Positions 25,178 to 37,030 of a stretch of 64,000 bases of DNA are shown here, piece by piece; within the stretch, counting starts at the first letter, position 1; each line of letters opens with the position of its first letter. The notes beneath the pieces were generated by a model. It saw nothing but the letters and a program-made list of their open reading frames with translations, was not told the DNA's origin and did not search any database. The position numbers and the translations under genes are program-made. The DNA is from Polyodon spathula (lineage: Eukaryota; Chordata; Actinopteri; Acipenseriformes; Polyodontidae), in NCBI RefSeq assembly GCF_017654505.1, contig NC_054536.1, positions 30,913,446-30,977,445 on the forward strand. The letters run 5' to 3'.

Positions 25178-26259
25178 GGGCTGGTTTTTCAAAACTTGTA
25201 ATCTGGATAAAACATTTTCTGGATTTTGCAATCCTATATTTTGTGATCAAGATGACTTATCTGGATCATCTGTATCCATTTTTGCAGAAAATGTAACTGC
25301 TGGATTACATTTAAGCAGATTACAAATAATCACGCTTACAAAATACATTTTATGAAGCATTTCCAATAGTTTATAGCTTTTTTTTTTGTTTAAATAGGCC
25401 ATTATTTATGATATAGCCTAACAAAGAAATACAACCTGCCAGAGGCTCAGGCTGGACACCACGACGCATTGTTAGCACAACCACAACAGGAACGGCTTGC
25501 TGAAGGGGTAGTGAGGGTTGCCACTGTAAATAACTACTTGTAGAAGGATCCTCCATTGATGTTTCACATTAAAGATATGTCATTTTTCCCACATCTTTAT
25601 TTCTACACAGCACACTCAAGTTTAAAAAAAAACCCCAAAAAACACACATTTGTTGGACATCTCGCTTTAAATCAAGTCTCAAGACCCACCTGTTCTCTCT
25701 TGCTTTCCATGCTCTTTAAGCCTGATACCTGCTATTTAGCTGCTGTGTTACCGCTACTATTTCATGTATTATGCAACTATCATGTATGATGCACTTTCCA
25801 CTGTATTTGACGTATTATCCTTTTTTTTTTTTTTTTTTTTTAACTGTGTATCATGTATTATGCATTTCTCTATTTGAAATATCATGGATTTTCTTGTTGT
25901 TACTGCATCTTGTAAAGCACTCTGTGATGGTGGTCCACTATGAAAGGTGTTATATAAAATAAAGATTGACTGATTGATCATAGAAATAAAAACGGAAAAC
26001 AAAGCTGTTCTTGATAAAAGCTAAACCACTAAATGCATTTTTTCTTTAAATCAAACTCACGCTAATTTGCCAACAAAACTTAATGAGTACTGTATTATAA
26101 TACTCTATTTGGGCATATAGTGTGTTTTCTATCGAAATTCAAACAAAATATCTATGTTCTAGGATTATTTAAAGTTAAATCCACCTTCGCAGCAGGATCA
26201 AAATGATCCTGATACTTTGGATAAAGTAATCCTGATCTGTTTAAATTCTGAAAAACCCA
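25178..26259. mobile_element. PIF/Harbinger-like element, split by a LINE tail
   Basis: Left end GGGCTGGTTTTTCAAAA (25178-25194) and right end TTCTGAAAAACCCA (26246-26259) are inverted repeats of the type common in fish Harbinger elements and their MITEs; inside them both ends carry AATCTGGATAA / GGATAAAGTAATCCTGATC wording. A low-complexity frame on the minus strand (25556-25371) may be a relic of the accessory Myb-like protein. The segment 25660-25982 is a later LINE insertion. Confidence 0.6.
25660..25982 (+). mobile_element. L2/Rex-type LINE 3' end
   Basis: It starts with the C-terminal coding wording TTTAAATCAAGTCTCAAGAC (FKSRLKTHL in this family), continues with the typical non-coding stretch, and ends with GGTGGTCCACTATGAAAGGT, then ATAAAGATTGACTGATTGAT, the short tandem 3' tail used by such LINEs. 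The same tail motif recurs in the SINE-like segments at 46080-46150 and 48745-48800. 5'-truncated. Confidence 0.75.
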
Positions 26260-26261
26260 AT

Positions 26262-26680
26262 TGCAACATCACAAGAACTTGTTTATAGCAAAGGAAAAAA
26301 CTGGGGAAACACTGTAAATCTGATGTATTTTGACTTAATTATATTAGAACATTTATTCTGTCTCGTGTTTTAATACACATGTTTTTACAACATTTAAAAA
26401 TATCCAAAAAAGTGGATAGAAGCAGAATGTTTTATAAACTAAAATGTATCAGTTACATGTTTTTGTCCTTGTTACTGAATAATGGAATGAAGAATTGTTT
26501 TATTTATAAAAGTGTTTACTTTGAGAAAATAAATCAAGAGTACTGCCCAGTATTGCTTATAAAAAGACACTGAGAATAAATGTGTATATCAGGAAGTACT
26601 GCAAGGTCCCTCGGGTAATACAATAACACCTATCTCTAAACAGAATACATAATTAAAAATGTACCGACATGTATTCAAAT
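26262..26680 (+). repeat. Dispersed repeat X, copy 1
   Basis: It matches 46383-46855 in the same orientation (shared ATTATATTAGAACATTTATTC, TGTTTTTACAACATTTA, ATAATGGAATGAA and ACAGAATACATAAT-like words), and part of it also matches 48340-48490 inverted. Class unknown: no coding potential and no clear terminal repeats. Confidence 0.75.
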
Positions 26681-26689
26681 GAAAAAGAG

Positions 26690-27722
26690 ATCCGTGTGAT
26701 ATGCGAGATTAATATATTTAAAAAAAACACGGAATCAACACAGCAGCTCTTGAGCCTCTGTGGTGGCACTGGAACAATTTTTAAAGTGGGGGTGCTGAAA
26801 GCCATTGAACAAAACTGCAACCTCTGTATATGATGAAAGCAATGCAAAACCAGGGGTGCTACTGCACCCACAGCATCCCTAGTTCCAGCGCCCTTGAGCC
26901 TCTATTTAAAAGTTTTACACAGCAAAAAGTAAACAAACCAGATTGTGCATGCACACCTTTTAGTGATCTCTATGGAAAGCCATCTGGGACAAAAAATGCA
27001 TTAGGCTGCTTTAGAGGGAACGAGCATCTCATGGGACTGAAATGCCTCGCTTAAACATTACCCAACTTCCTGATAAATGTTGTGTAGTGATTTTTATATA
27101 GACTGTATATATTATCTATATTTTGTTGTGACTTATGTGGAATGTAATAAATGAGAACCAAAACACTGTGTTTTTTTCCCCCTTCATTACAGCGCCATTT
27201 CCATGTTTTGTTTAATTTGAAGTGTTTAAAGTTAAATTTTAGTTTTCAGTTGCTTGTTCAGCTACAAAAAGGCACAAGCAAGCCTCATGTTATTTTATGA
27301 AAATGTGTCGATGGCCACAGTTAACTGTGAAGAAACTGCAATGCCACGGAATGAAAAAAAATAAAATTTTATGTCATGTCAATTTTATGTACTATTTATT
27401 TCAGAGATAAACAAAACAATGTTTAACTTCAACTGCTACTTGACATCCTTTGTTTTGTAGTTAATTCACTGGGGTAAATTAAGTCCTACACAATGTATTC
27501 TTTACTCCTGGGATACTTTTCTATTTTGACGTGTTACATATTGTAAGGTCTTGCTGTAAAATAAAGGCATACACACACGGGCCACGTCCCCTTGCCCCGC
27601 TCCTGTGTGGTCTCTGCCTGCGTTCAGAGCAATATAACGGCTTTTATTACTTTTTGAAAATCAAAATAATATTTAAATTATAAGCGAATATCCAGACATG
27701 AAAATCATGTGTTCATCCCGTA
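26690..27722 (+). mobile_element. Old hAT-type element, split by a MITE
   Basis: Reverse-complement relative of the element at 57583-58611: shared are GCAAAAAGTAAACAAACCA, TGAAATGCCTCGCTTAAA, GCGCCATTTCC, TGACATCCTTTGTTTT and a right end GTGTTCATCCCG. The match continues on both sides of the 133-base insert at 26760-26892. The right end is near 27722; the left end is too worn to place. Non-coding, hence non-autonomous. Confidence 0.7.
26760..26892. mobile_element. Short MITE with TIRs and target duplication
   Basis: Ends GGCACTGGAACAATTTTTAA (from 26765) and CTAGTTCCAGCGCC are inverted repeats. The word CTTGAGCCTCT stands directly before (26749-26759) and after (26893-26903), a target duplication that includes the 8 bases expected of hAT elements. 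It interrupts the older hAT copy. Confidence 0.75.
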
Positions 27723-28265
27723 TTTTAATAGATGCCGTCCTGTACCATTATACATACATATAAGTGCTTACTATCTATGAGAAGATTTAGTTTCGGTTCT
27801 CTTACAGAGAAATTACAAACAAGCAGGTAAATTACAGTGAGAAAAAAATAAGAGTAGGATATAGTTTTTACAGAAATCAAACCAATATTCAGAGGTCGTA
27901 TTTTTTGTTAAAAAAAACAACTGCATCACACTCAACTACCGTTCTCTCTCCTCTTGTCCAGCCCCATAGCAACCAATACACAATCGCTATAACCAGGGTG
28001 CCATGACTAAAATGTGACACAAAGGATAAATAAATATGAAGATGAACCATCAACAACACTGACAATACATACTGCAACAGAGGAGCAGCCTGCACAAAAG
28101 GCAGCGTACCTAACATACACATAGTGCTTTGGGAAATACCAGACAGTATGAATTAGGTCATGGAATGCACAGCATGTCTTCTGCACTCAACTGGCTAATA
28201 ATAATCTGACAAGAAGTAGAAAAAAAGGAGTTAGCAAATAACTAAGAGGGTATTAAATATACAAA

Positions 28266-28300
<35 letters not shown>

Positions 28301-28998
28301 AGTAGCACCACACAATTTCACGCTGGCATATTCATGATTTGTTAAATACAGAACTGATTTAGTTAATTATAGGTTACTGTGTCAGTCTTGACTTCCTGTT
28401 GGGTTGAAGATCTTGGGGTGCAGTCCATTTTGACTCGGTATTGTCAGATACTGGACATCCATGGTATGAGGTATTCTCCGGCACAGAGGAAGAAGCTGTG
28501 CATAACCAATGGCAGTGAAATATTCATTCCTCATATCAATGCAGAAAACAGCAGAACTGTATTATATAGGCTACACATGAGAGGTAAAAATATGAATTTT
28601 ATCCAGTGTCAGGTTCCGCAGCTGCAGTTATCAGGCATCCTTCAAAACACAGGAATCAACTCCAACTCCTCTTCAAAAGACAGTCAATGACAGTGATTTA
28701 ATTAATCAAAACAAGCTTTAAAAACACATCATGCATGAACTACTACCCTGCCAGTAGTTAGTTCAGTGAAGCAAGATCACTACCAATGTATGAGGATCAC
28801 TAGTAGCAGTTATTCGCACTCTGTGTTATACAGTATACATCATACTCAATCATCTACAGGACTATTTTAAGCTTGTAACTATTACAGTACAGCCCTTGAT
28901 AAGCACTGATCTTATTTAAAGTAACATTATGAGTAGGTAATCCAAGAATAGTGCTTACTGAGGGACAAAGCAATATACTGAATGACTACTGGCGCATT
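27723..28998. other. No gene; (AAAT)n at 28261-28302
   Basis: No exon recognised. It contains a clean tetranucleotide tract of about ten AAAT/ATAA units. The 103-codon frame at 28379-28690 has no recognisable motif and no exon borders. Confidence 0.4.
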
Positions 28999-28999
28999 C

Positions 29000-29480
29000 C
29001 AAATGTAATACCCACATTAGACCAGGCAGAACCAGGAAACTACAGACCCATCACCTCACCTTAATAACATGTAAAATCATGGAATCAATATAGAGGAGCA
29101 TCTACTGTATAGGGAAATGGCATCATAGCAGGCAAGCAAACAGATTAAATAAAGGGTGCTCATGTCTGACAAACCTTTTAGACTTCTTTGAAGAAGTCAC
29201 TACAATGATGGACACAGAGAGCCTAAGAGCTATTCCTCAAACTGCAATCCATGGGAATGCAAGTATGTACATTCAAGTGGATACAGAACTGGTTAAAACA
29301 CAGGAGCCAGAGAGTACTTGTAAGAGGGGAGACCTCTAACCGGGGCAATGTATCGTACTCACTGGGGTGCCACACTGGACCACTCAAGTTTCTTATCAAC
29401 GACTTTGTACAGGGGATAATTAGCAAACTTGTCAAATCTGCAGATGACACAAAGCTTGAGGAAATCCATTAAGATTTAGA
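29000..29480 (+). pseudogene. CR1-like reverse transcriptase relic
   Basis: Successive frames read NYRPITSP, then FKWIQNWLKHRSQRVLVRGE, TSNRGNVSYSLGCHTGPLKF, then LINDFVQGIISKLVKSADD and TKL. These match the CR1-type RT palm: YRPI block, WI-x-x-WL-x-x-R block, GVPQGS-x-LGPLLF block (worn to GCHTGPLKF) and the F/YADDTKL catalytic box (SADDTKL here, with both Asp kept). The fragment is 5'- and 3'-truncated and frameshifted before 29240. Confidence 0.85.
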
Positions 29481-30914
29481 CCACATACAGCACTAAGCAG
29501 AAACATGGCAAACTAAATTAAATGTCAACAGCACAGCCTGTGTACAAGATGAAGACTACATACATGTCCATTAAACAAATGTGAATATGTAATATAGTAG
29601 GATACAAATACTGAATATGAATTAAATGACTTCACATTGTATACTGTCATTACAGCTGTATACACACAAAAGCCAACATCTGCATTTCACGGGCATACTG
29701 TATTTCTGACATGTTAAATCTTTAACTATTGTCAACCCTATCAAACAGCGGAGAGTGGCATTAGTGTGTCTTAAAACCCTTAAAGCCATGTGTAATTGAA
29801 CTAATGTATCAATATGCCAATTACAAGTGAAATTCCACAGGTATGCCAAGATTAATCTACAATTACAATTGTAATTAACCCCAGGACTGGTTAAAGTAAA
29901 CACTATTCAATGGGCACTGCCGTTTAATCTTATTGGTTAGGAGGCAAGCACAGTATAACCGCAGAGAGCTGAACCCGTGTTGAGCTAATCCAGCTGTAGG
30001 CGCTTCTTTCAACTTTTCCAGAGAAGGAGCAAAGGACAGCCTTACAGTAACCCACAGTGCCAGTAGAAGAGGCCACTAGGCACATATTGTCTTTAACCTA
30101 AAACCCAGAATCACAGCTGACTTTGTTTGACCTGTTTGTTTGTTTGTTTGTTTTTTGTTTTGTTTTTTTAAAAACGGTCACCGGGTTTTTTAAAGCAATC
30201 GATAAACGCATAATCAAACCATTAAATGTGTAAACGTAACAAGACAACTGTATGTATCCACCGTCGGGAAGCAGAACCAATTTGCCATTATCAATTTGCA
30301 TTAATACTAGCAATTCCGATATTTTTTAAAGGGTTCATTAATATGTATCGACATCGTAAGGGCAGACATTTAGGCAGCAGGAGAAATCGCGTTTGCTGCA
30401 ACTTCTCTGTGCAGTGACAGTGTGTACTCAGTAACTTGCAAACCTATCACCAGGAAGTGCCACTGCACTGTACACAACATCGAAGCAAACAACACGCGAT
30501 TTGCTAGATTCTTTGAGGAAAATAATTAAAGCCACTGTTAAAACGGGACTCTGCAAACTTACCACTGCAAATAAACGACTAAAATACTACAAAAACCACG
30601 AATATGGTTAATTATCAAGGTCCCGTGATAATGCATCACCCACACTGCGCTACCCAGACCACGGCAACCCCACACACAGACCAGCTTCCTTGAATTTAAA
30701 AAACAAACCAGTTTTATTTTAACGGGGAGTTATTTATTTCTATTATTATTATTATTATTATTATATTATTATTATTATTATTATTAGTAGTAGTAGTAGT
30801 AGTAGTATTTAATGAGCTTTGTCTGCGACCTATAACTGCACGACATTGTCGCTGTATGTATGTGGCAAATTAAATCAACACTGAAATCCACAGGTGAAGT
30901 CTAAATTAACTCAC
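29481..30914. other. Start of NBEAL2 intron 1; (ATT)n-(TAG)n at 30739-30807
   Basis: Non-coding. The intron donor on the minus strand, GTGAGT, is at 30914-30909. The compound trinucleotide tract 30739-30807 changes from ATT units to TAG units and sits about 100 bases inside the intron. Confidence 0.6.
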
Positions 30915-30965
30915 CTTGTTGAAGTACAGCATCCAGAGTTCGTATAATCTTTCCTTCGAAGCCAT
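30915..30965 (-). CDS. nbeal2: NBEAL2, first coding exon
   Basis: On the minus strand, ATG at 30965-30963 opens MASKERLYELWMLYFNK (17 codons) and ends at a perfect donor, AAG|GTGAGT, in phase 0. The vertebrate NBEAL2 protein starts MAASERLYELWLLYYAQ, an unmistakable match. NBEAL2 is a very large cytoplasmic BEACH/WD40 scaffold needed for platelet alpha-granule biogenesis; this exon is only its extreme N-terminus. The identification is supported by the neighbour: CCDC12 runs divergently, as in human. I found no second exon down to base 1, so intron 1 appears to exceed 30 kb. The paralogues NBEA and NBEAL1 are less likely given the synteny. Confidence 0.88.
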
Positions 30966-32810
30966 TCTCTTCGTCTTGCTTGGCGTTCTTTTTTCACCCC
31001 AGTGCTTGTTCCGCAATACACGTTGTATTACTCTTCTTTACTGAAGCATGGTAAATGATAATGCATTTCTTCTGCACGGTTGCAATTAAAAAATTGAAAT
31101 AATAATACACATTAAAGAAAGTCTAAATATTATTCACAATTTCCAGCTACAAAGAGAAAAAAAAAAAAAAAACTATTGTGATAATTCACTACGGAAGACC
31201 AGTGCAAGTCTTACACACTTCTCTTCCCCTCGAATAACACAGAACAGGTTTCTTCATTAAGTTTCCTTGACTGTTGTGTTGTTAGTTAGCTGACCCTCTC
31301 TCTGCATGGATAGATTTGTAGTGTCAGTTTGTACAGTATATCATAATTGTAGGCTGTCCACGGGGTTTTTTTTTTTTTTTTTTCCCCTTTCTCGACGTCT
31401 GTGTTGTTTGCCTACTCGCTGCCGCAGCTCATTCTCTCTCTCTGTTTCTCTAACCTCTGGCAAAAAAGAATTCGCTCTTCTAAGCCAAGCCTACCAGAAC
31501 TAAGGGTTCGTAGTTCGTACAAGCGCAGGTAACTCCTTAAAGAGACAGTCCCCTCCCCAACTGAGACACGTTGCTGGAATGTCAAATCCAACACAGTCAA
31601 ATATTAAAAACGGGATATTAAAAAGACTGAAAAAACTTTAAGTTTTTTTATTTTGTATTATTGTTATTTTATAATTATTATTATTTGTTTGTTTATCATG
31701 GCAACACATGGCCAAACAGAATTATGCAATGATGTAAAGCGAGTTTATCTTTTAATTGTGTAATGTTTTACTGTCATTCATTAATGTTGTAACTTTACAC
31801 AGTCATTTTTAACACATGTATATGCCAGGATTTACAGTAAGTGTAAAGACTCGTTTTAGAAGGTGGGTTTAACAATGTCAACAATATATATTTTACAATG
31901 AAAGTCTATTGAGATAAGGGGCCCTACTATTTATACTTATACTATTATTTATAAGGGACCCTACCACTGAAGTACCTTCCAGGTTCTTATGTAGACTGAC
32001 TGACTGTGCATATTTAAAAGGCAACCCTGTCAAGGCGGTTTAAATAATTCATGTTTTTTTTGTTTTGTTTTGTTTAATAACATCCATTGGGAATAGCTAG
32101 GTTATGCCTCAGTGACCCACACCAAGGTTGTGTGGCAGAACTGAAATGATAGCAGCTCCAATGATGAGACCAAACCCCAGAGATTATTATCACTTACCGT
32201 ATAATATGTCATAGACATGTCACATAACACACACACAACATATTGTCAGATCCCTTTCCCTGCTTAAAAGACTAAAATCCAGCCAGCATTTGAGTGAGAC
32301 CTTTGTGAACTTGGAAAACATGCCTTTCTAGTTCGGTTTGATTATGGATCAATTATTTTATGTCAGTTGGATTTAGTTTTGAATTTATTTGTAAAGAGAT
32401 TGATAAAGACTTTATGTCAGCATTTGTCTAAATTGTTATGAAGTTTATTTTTAGTAATGCTGTAGAGATCACAAAGGACATTAAAAGTTGCATAGGTTAA
32501 ACCTAACAACGAATGTACAGTATATATCAAGGTAGTGATCCCAAGCCAGTAAGATTTCAAATTCTACTGCTAGATGCCTGTTGAAGTTTGTAGTGTACAA
32601 ATGTAATATTTCCAGATTGGGGTCTCTACAGGCAGCTAGTTGCCATATTATAAGTCATTATAATTATTATTTTTATTAGACAGGCATACAAATAAACCTG
32701 GCTTCCGACATTGGTATGGGATTCTACATATTACTTGGCTAAATAGTTTATTATAGGTAAATGTGACAATGTAAAAACACTACCAAAGTTTGTTTTTTTG
32801 TGGGTTTTTT

Positions 32811-32900
<90 letters not shown>

Positions 32901-34978
32901 ATCCAATCCACTCTCTGGACTACGCATGTGTTGTTTAAAAACAGAGACACTAAGAGAGACAGTACTTGGCTTGTAGAGTAGTGTGTCTCCCATGAGCCTC
33001 AGCTCCTCGTGCACTGAGCAAAGGCCATCTAGCAATCCCAAGCAGGCCAGGTCAAGCGGAGAGTAGTTTTGGGATCCTCAGTGAGACAGATCTACTATAT
33101 TTATACAATATTTCAGGGTCTTTCAAGGGAAACCTGTCCTGGAGGGTGGACAGTAACAGAGTGGAAGAGGTCCACTATTCACTTTCTACCGATATATACT
33201 TGCCACATTGGTGCAGTGTTTCTCATCCTCAATAGACCTTTAACCAAATGTTTCCCAGCTGATAGTGCTCACCCTTCAGAAGTGGGTAGTTCTGCCATAT
33301 CCAGTCCTTCACCCCAGGAATTTCCACCTATTGGGTCCAAACAGTGCTCTTGCCCTTGTATGTTGGCCAACTACAGAGGGCCATTGCATGCTGAACATGA
33401 ACTTGGAGACTGAAGTTACTGTATTGACTGTGCAGGAAGGTTGCTCACTTCTTCTTGGACTATGGTGTACATTGTTTTCCCAGAACAAGACTGGCACAGC
33501 TAATAGCTCTATCTGCAGAATGTCAGTCTGAGGTTGAGATATGTCTGTGCACCCCCAAAGTAAAAGGTATACAGACCAAACATTTCAGCTCATTCCTTCA
33601 GCTGTGTAATATGTGATAGATATTGCAAGTGCCTGTTTCTTCTCGTGTCATATGCTGTAGGTAATTCATCCATCATTTAAATCACCCGATCATAGGTAAA
33701 GCTATAATGCTGTCAGCCGTGTAATGAGTTGAACTGCAGAAGTTTACCTTTATAAAGCCTGTATAATTTTACAAGAAAAGCTAACTTGGTTAGAGTATTG
33801 TTTCACTTTGTATTTGTCCACTTACTCAACCCAACAGCCCTAGGAGTCTACAGAGACATGAATTTCTCAGCACACATGCATGACACGCACAGAGGGGAAG
33901 GGTAGAGGTGCTGGGGTATGGCGTGGACACAGGCCTGAGGAAAAGAACTGATGGGTATCAAAACAATATAGAGTAAAAGCAAACAGGAGAACAAAAGTAA
34001 ACACACTCTAAAGGGGTTCTCTATTTATACAGTGTAAACACACAGGGGCTGCTTTCTCTGCACAGGACACTGGGAAGCCACCTCCACCTCTGCTCTTTTA
34101 AAAGCTTGTACACGATGAAGGTCATTTTCATAACCAGCAACCCTTCAAACCCCCCCCCCCCCCTCGTTAATATATTTGAACTCAGAGCTCTCCAAAAGCA
34201 TGTAAGTCTTAAAACACTAAACTTCTATTCACAGAAAGAAAGAATTTCCTAGTACAAATATTTCAATTAATACAAATAAATAAATAAAGATATTGGATTT
34301 ATAGTTGTATAGTTTGTTGGCCCTTTTATATCTGAAACATAAATCAGATATATTCTGGGGGGAAAAAAATACAGTACACTTTTATCCAGAATATAAATGA
34401 ACATTAGTATTTTGTTCTGTGTTAACAATATTAAAATACTATATCACGGACAAAAAACATATTTCTGATATAATTTGATATTTCATTGATTTTTTTTTTT
34501 CATATACATACATTTAGAATGTCTCAATATTGTAAGTTTATTGGTGTTTTTAAAATTATGGGGTTTTTCAAATAAAAAAATAAAAATGTACTGAACTAAA
34601 TAATGTACACTTTTTACACGGTAAATACTGTTATGCAGCAGTACACACACAAGCTGGTTTTAAAACCTTTTTACTTCAACATGTAAATTAATTAATCGTT
34701 TTTTTTTTTCAAAAGGAGAAAAAAAATACCTGTTATATTTACAAAAAAAAAAAATGAACTCAACTGCAGGTACTTAATTTAGGTATAAAAAGGGTATTTA
34801 TTTGCTATTTGAAAATATTTGAGTAATTAACATTATGCAGCAAATAGTTTTGAAAATCTGGTATATGCTAAGTTTTTCAAATGGGACGCCTACCTTGATC
34901 GACGGCCTCGGCGCTCCATTCTCTCTTCTATCGATGCTCTCACTATCGCCTGTCTGATCTGCCGTGTGCTGTGGGAAG
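30966..34978. promoter_or_regulatory. Divergent NBEAL2/CCDC12 intergenic region
   Basis: The two start codons face away from each other 4.0 kb apart. Near NBEAL2 the sequence to about 31560 is richer in CG and pyrimidine runs, and near CCDC12 the 100 bases before the ATG contain several CpG (CGACGGCCTCGGCGC at 34901). Both are probably 5' UTR plus core promoter. No TATA box is evident in the expected place. The middle holds the T16-G78 tract and otherwise unassigned sequence, including 32940-33560, which is GC-richer and open in places but has no recognisable protein. Confidence 0.55.
32805..32898 (+). repeat. T16-G78 homopolymer tract
   Basis: Sixteen T are followed without interruption by 78 G. 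The Gly and Pro runs read here in both directions are consequences of the tract. A guanine run of this length can form stacked G-quadruplexes. It lies about 1.9 kb from the NBEAL2 start and 2.1 kb from the CCDC12 start. The exact length in an assembly is uncertain. Confidence 0.9.
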
Positions 34979-35062
34979 ATGGAGCAGGGTAAGGGGTCCC
35001 TGCAAGAGGAAGCCTTAAAGAGAAAAGAAAGACTGAAAGCTCTCCGGAATAAGCAGCTGCAG
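34979..35062 (+). CDS. ccdc12: CCDC12 exon 1 (start codon)
   Basis: CCDC12 is the vertebrate cwf18-type coiled-coil protein of the activated spliceosome (nucleus). Exon 1 encodes 28 residues including LQEEALKRKERLKALRNKQ, matching the human start region LEEEALRRKERLKALREK. The start ATG (34979) has A at -3 and G at +4 and is the first in-frame Met. The exon ends at CAG|GTCAGC in phase 0; this donor is weaker than the others in the gene. The whole coding sequence is 408 bases over seven exons (135 residues); human CCDC12 is 166 residues, the difference falling mainly in the N-terminal acidic/basic region. The protein is strongly charged and largely helical. Confidence 0.92.
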
Positions 35063-36218
35063 GTCAGCACTTTGCCATTATTATAATAACTGTGTTACTG
35101 GTGATGTGGTTTTATATCCCGAGTTCTGAAAAGAAGCGAGCCGGGCGCTTAGGCCTACCTCTAGTTCCGCAGCATAACAGCAAACAAGCGCTAGATTCAA
35201 AAATACCGCCACGTTTTCACAGTTCTTAATAGTCTTTCATCGGTGTTAAAAAATGCTTTACATTTTGAAAAAAACTGAGATCATTTGAAGTGTTTTTGAG
35301 GCAGATTGACTCCCATTACATACTTCTAGGGTGGGTACATCATTGGCAATATGGTAAAATAAAACAACTACAACTTACATTTTTCATGTAAATTACCTGA
35401 AGTTAATATTTAAAAATGTCGGGTGGTGGTAAGACAAAAGACAATATCTAGTTTTACACATCGAGTTAACACAATAGTGGTAACAGTGCATTGAACACGA
35501 TTTGTGTTTTTGCTGAAGTGTGATCATGTGACATTAGTCATTATCAGCGATCAAAGGTTTTTGAGCTGTTTTTGGACCCTTTGAGTTTAAACGGCTGAAA
35601 AATGTAGAAGTGTAAGTTGTTTTTTTTTTTTTCTGTTACCAAATATATGTGATTTATAGATCAAGATCTGGCAGGGTGTCAGAGAAAATGTCCTTTGTTC
35701 ATAAATAATTGTATGTTTTTTCAAACATTCTGTAATGTCAACCCATTGCAGAATTCTGATTAACTAAACCATGCAAATTATACAGCTATGAAAATTTGAA
35801 AGCTTTTTGTCTTACCTTGTATATCACACATGGTTTTCAAGATGTTCATAGTTGGACCAATATTATGCATTTGCTCCAATATTTGTGTATGTATTTCACA
35901 TTTGAGTTTGTGTATTTCAAATGTAATTTGCCAAATTTTGACTTCAACTCAAATTGCTAAATTTTACCATTAAAACATTGTTTATTGCTGTTCAGTATTT
36001 CACACTAGATAGACAGAATACCTATCAACAGTGAACAAAATACTCCGCTCTGGGAGTGAGTAGTGTGGCATAGATTTTTGTAGAACTGTAAGATATTCTG
36101 AAGACACTGCTGAGTCAGTACACACGATTGGGACGTCTGTATTGTTTGAAACCTTTGGTAAGTTTAAGATTAAAATGTCAAATTTATTGTTGCAATTTTA
36201 AAAGGTACTTTTATTATT
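35063..36218. other. CCDC12 intron 1, first part
   Basis: Non-coding, AT-rich. Intron 1 runs from 35063 to 50876 (15.8 kb) and holds the transposon relics listed below. I see nothing assignable in this stretch. Confidence 0.6.
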
Positions 36219-37030
36219 AGGGCTGTAACGAAGGTTACATTTTGACCGTCAAAGTTTTGGAACATATTACCGAAGGAAAGTTTGAACTTTTAGTAGTAAT
36301 TTGCATAATTTACTGGTGACGTCACCATAACTACTAGTTTATATGTGATTGAAAATCCTATTTTACAGGTAATCCATATAAATTGAATAAAACATTCACA
36401 TGTAGTTTAAAAATACATTCTAAAGAACAATATTCATGTTTTTTATAATTTAATTAAAATACAAATTGTTTATGTACATGTAATTAGGCATGTGATAGGT
36501 TTGAAGATTCGTTTTCTAGCCATGAATTTGCAGATTGATGATCCTTCCAAGGTTTAAAACAGCTGCCATTCACCACTGTTTTTTTTTCTCTGTTAACAGA
36601 AATCGTGTGACAATGTGTGAAATGTATAAATAACACATTAAATGACACTTGCATGTAAAATTTGATTTTGATTTGTATAATGCATATTTACTTCCACAAG
36701 TGGTTCTATCCACTACCAAATCACAACGTAGCACACTCTACATGGTGCCGCTGCCCTGTGTGGAAGCAGGGTATATTATTATTATGTTATCTGTTATCCA
36801 GAGGTAAAACTTTAATTTCTTCATTCGTTGTCTTGGCAGCAAAGCATTGTTTAGCTTAAAAAAAAGCTGTATTGAATGAAATGTCTTGAAACCTCTGCTG
36901 TCTGGGATTTTTTAGTTAAATGCCCAGATGACCAAAAACAAGTTGAATGCAAACTGTGCAAGTGAGTGTTGATGTATCATGGAGGCACAACCAATCTCCA
37001 GGGTCATCTGACAAGTGTAAGTTCATATTA
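36219..37030 (+). mobile_element. hAT-type relic with BED zinc finger
   Basis: The end AGGGCTGTAACGAAG at 36219 is a hAT-like terminus and also occurs at 45309. About 680 bases on, the plus strand reads SAVWDFLVKCPDDQKQVECK, LCK, stop, VLMYHGGTTNLQGHLTS (36896-37018): the BED-type zinc finger with the C-x2-C pair (36948, 36957) and the H-x-x-x-x-x-H-like end found in hAT transposases and ZBED proteins. An in-frame TGA at 36963-36965 breaks it. I could not recognise the catalytic domain downstream. Confidence 0.7.

Noticed and set aside
28379..28690. 103-codon plus-strand frame
   Set aside because: No similarity, no splice signals, and of chance length for this composition.
32751..33041. Open frames with poly-Gly or poly-Pro across the G78 tract
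   Set aside because: They exist only because a homopolymer has no stops; there are no motifs or exon borders on either side.
33069..33531. Overlapping plus-strand frames of 88-114 codons in the NBEAL2/CCDC12 spacer
   Set aside because: The composition is slightly richer in GC, but there is no recognisable protein or splice border, and competing frames overlap.
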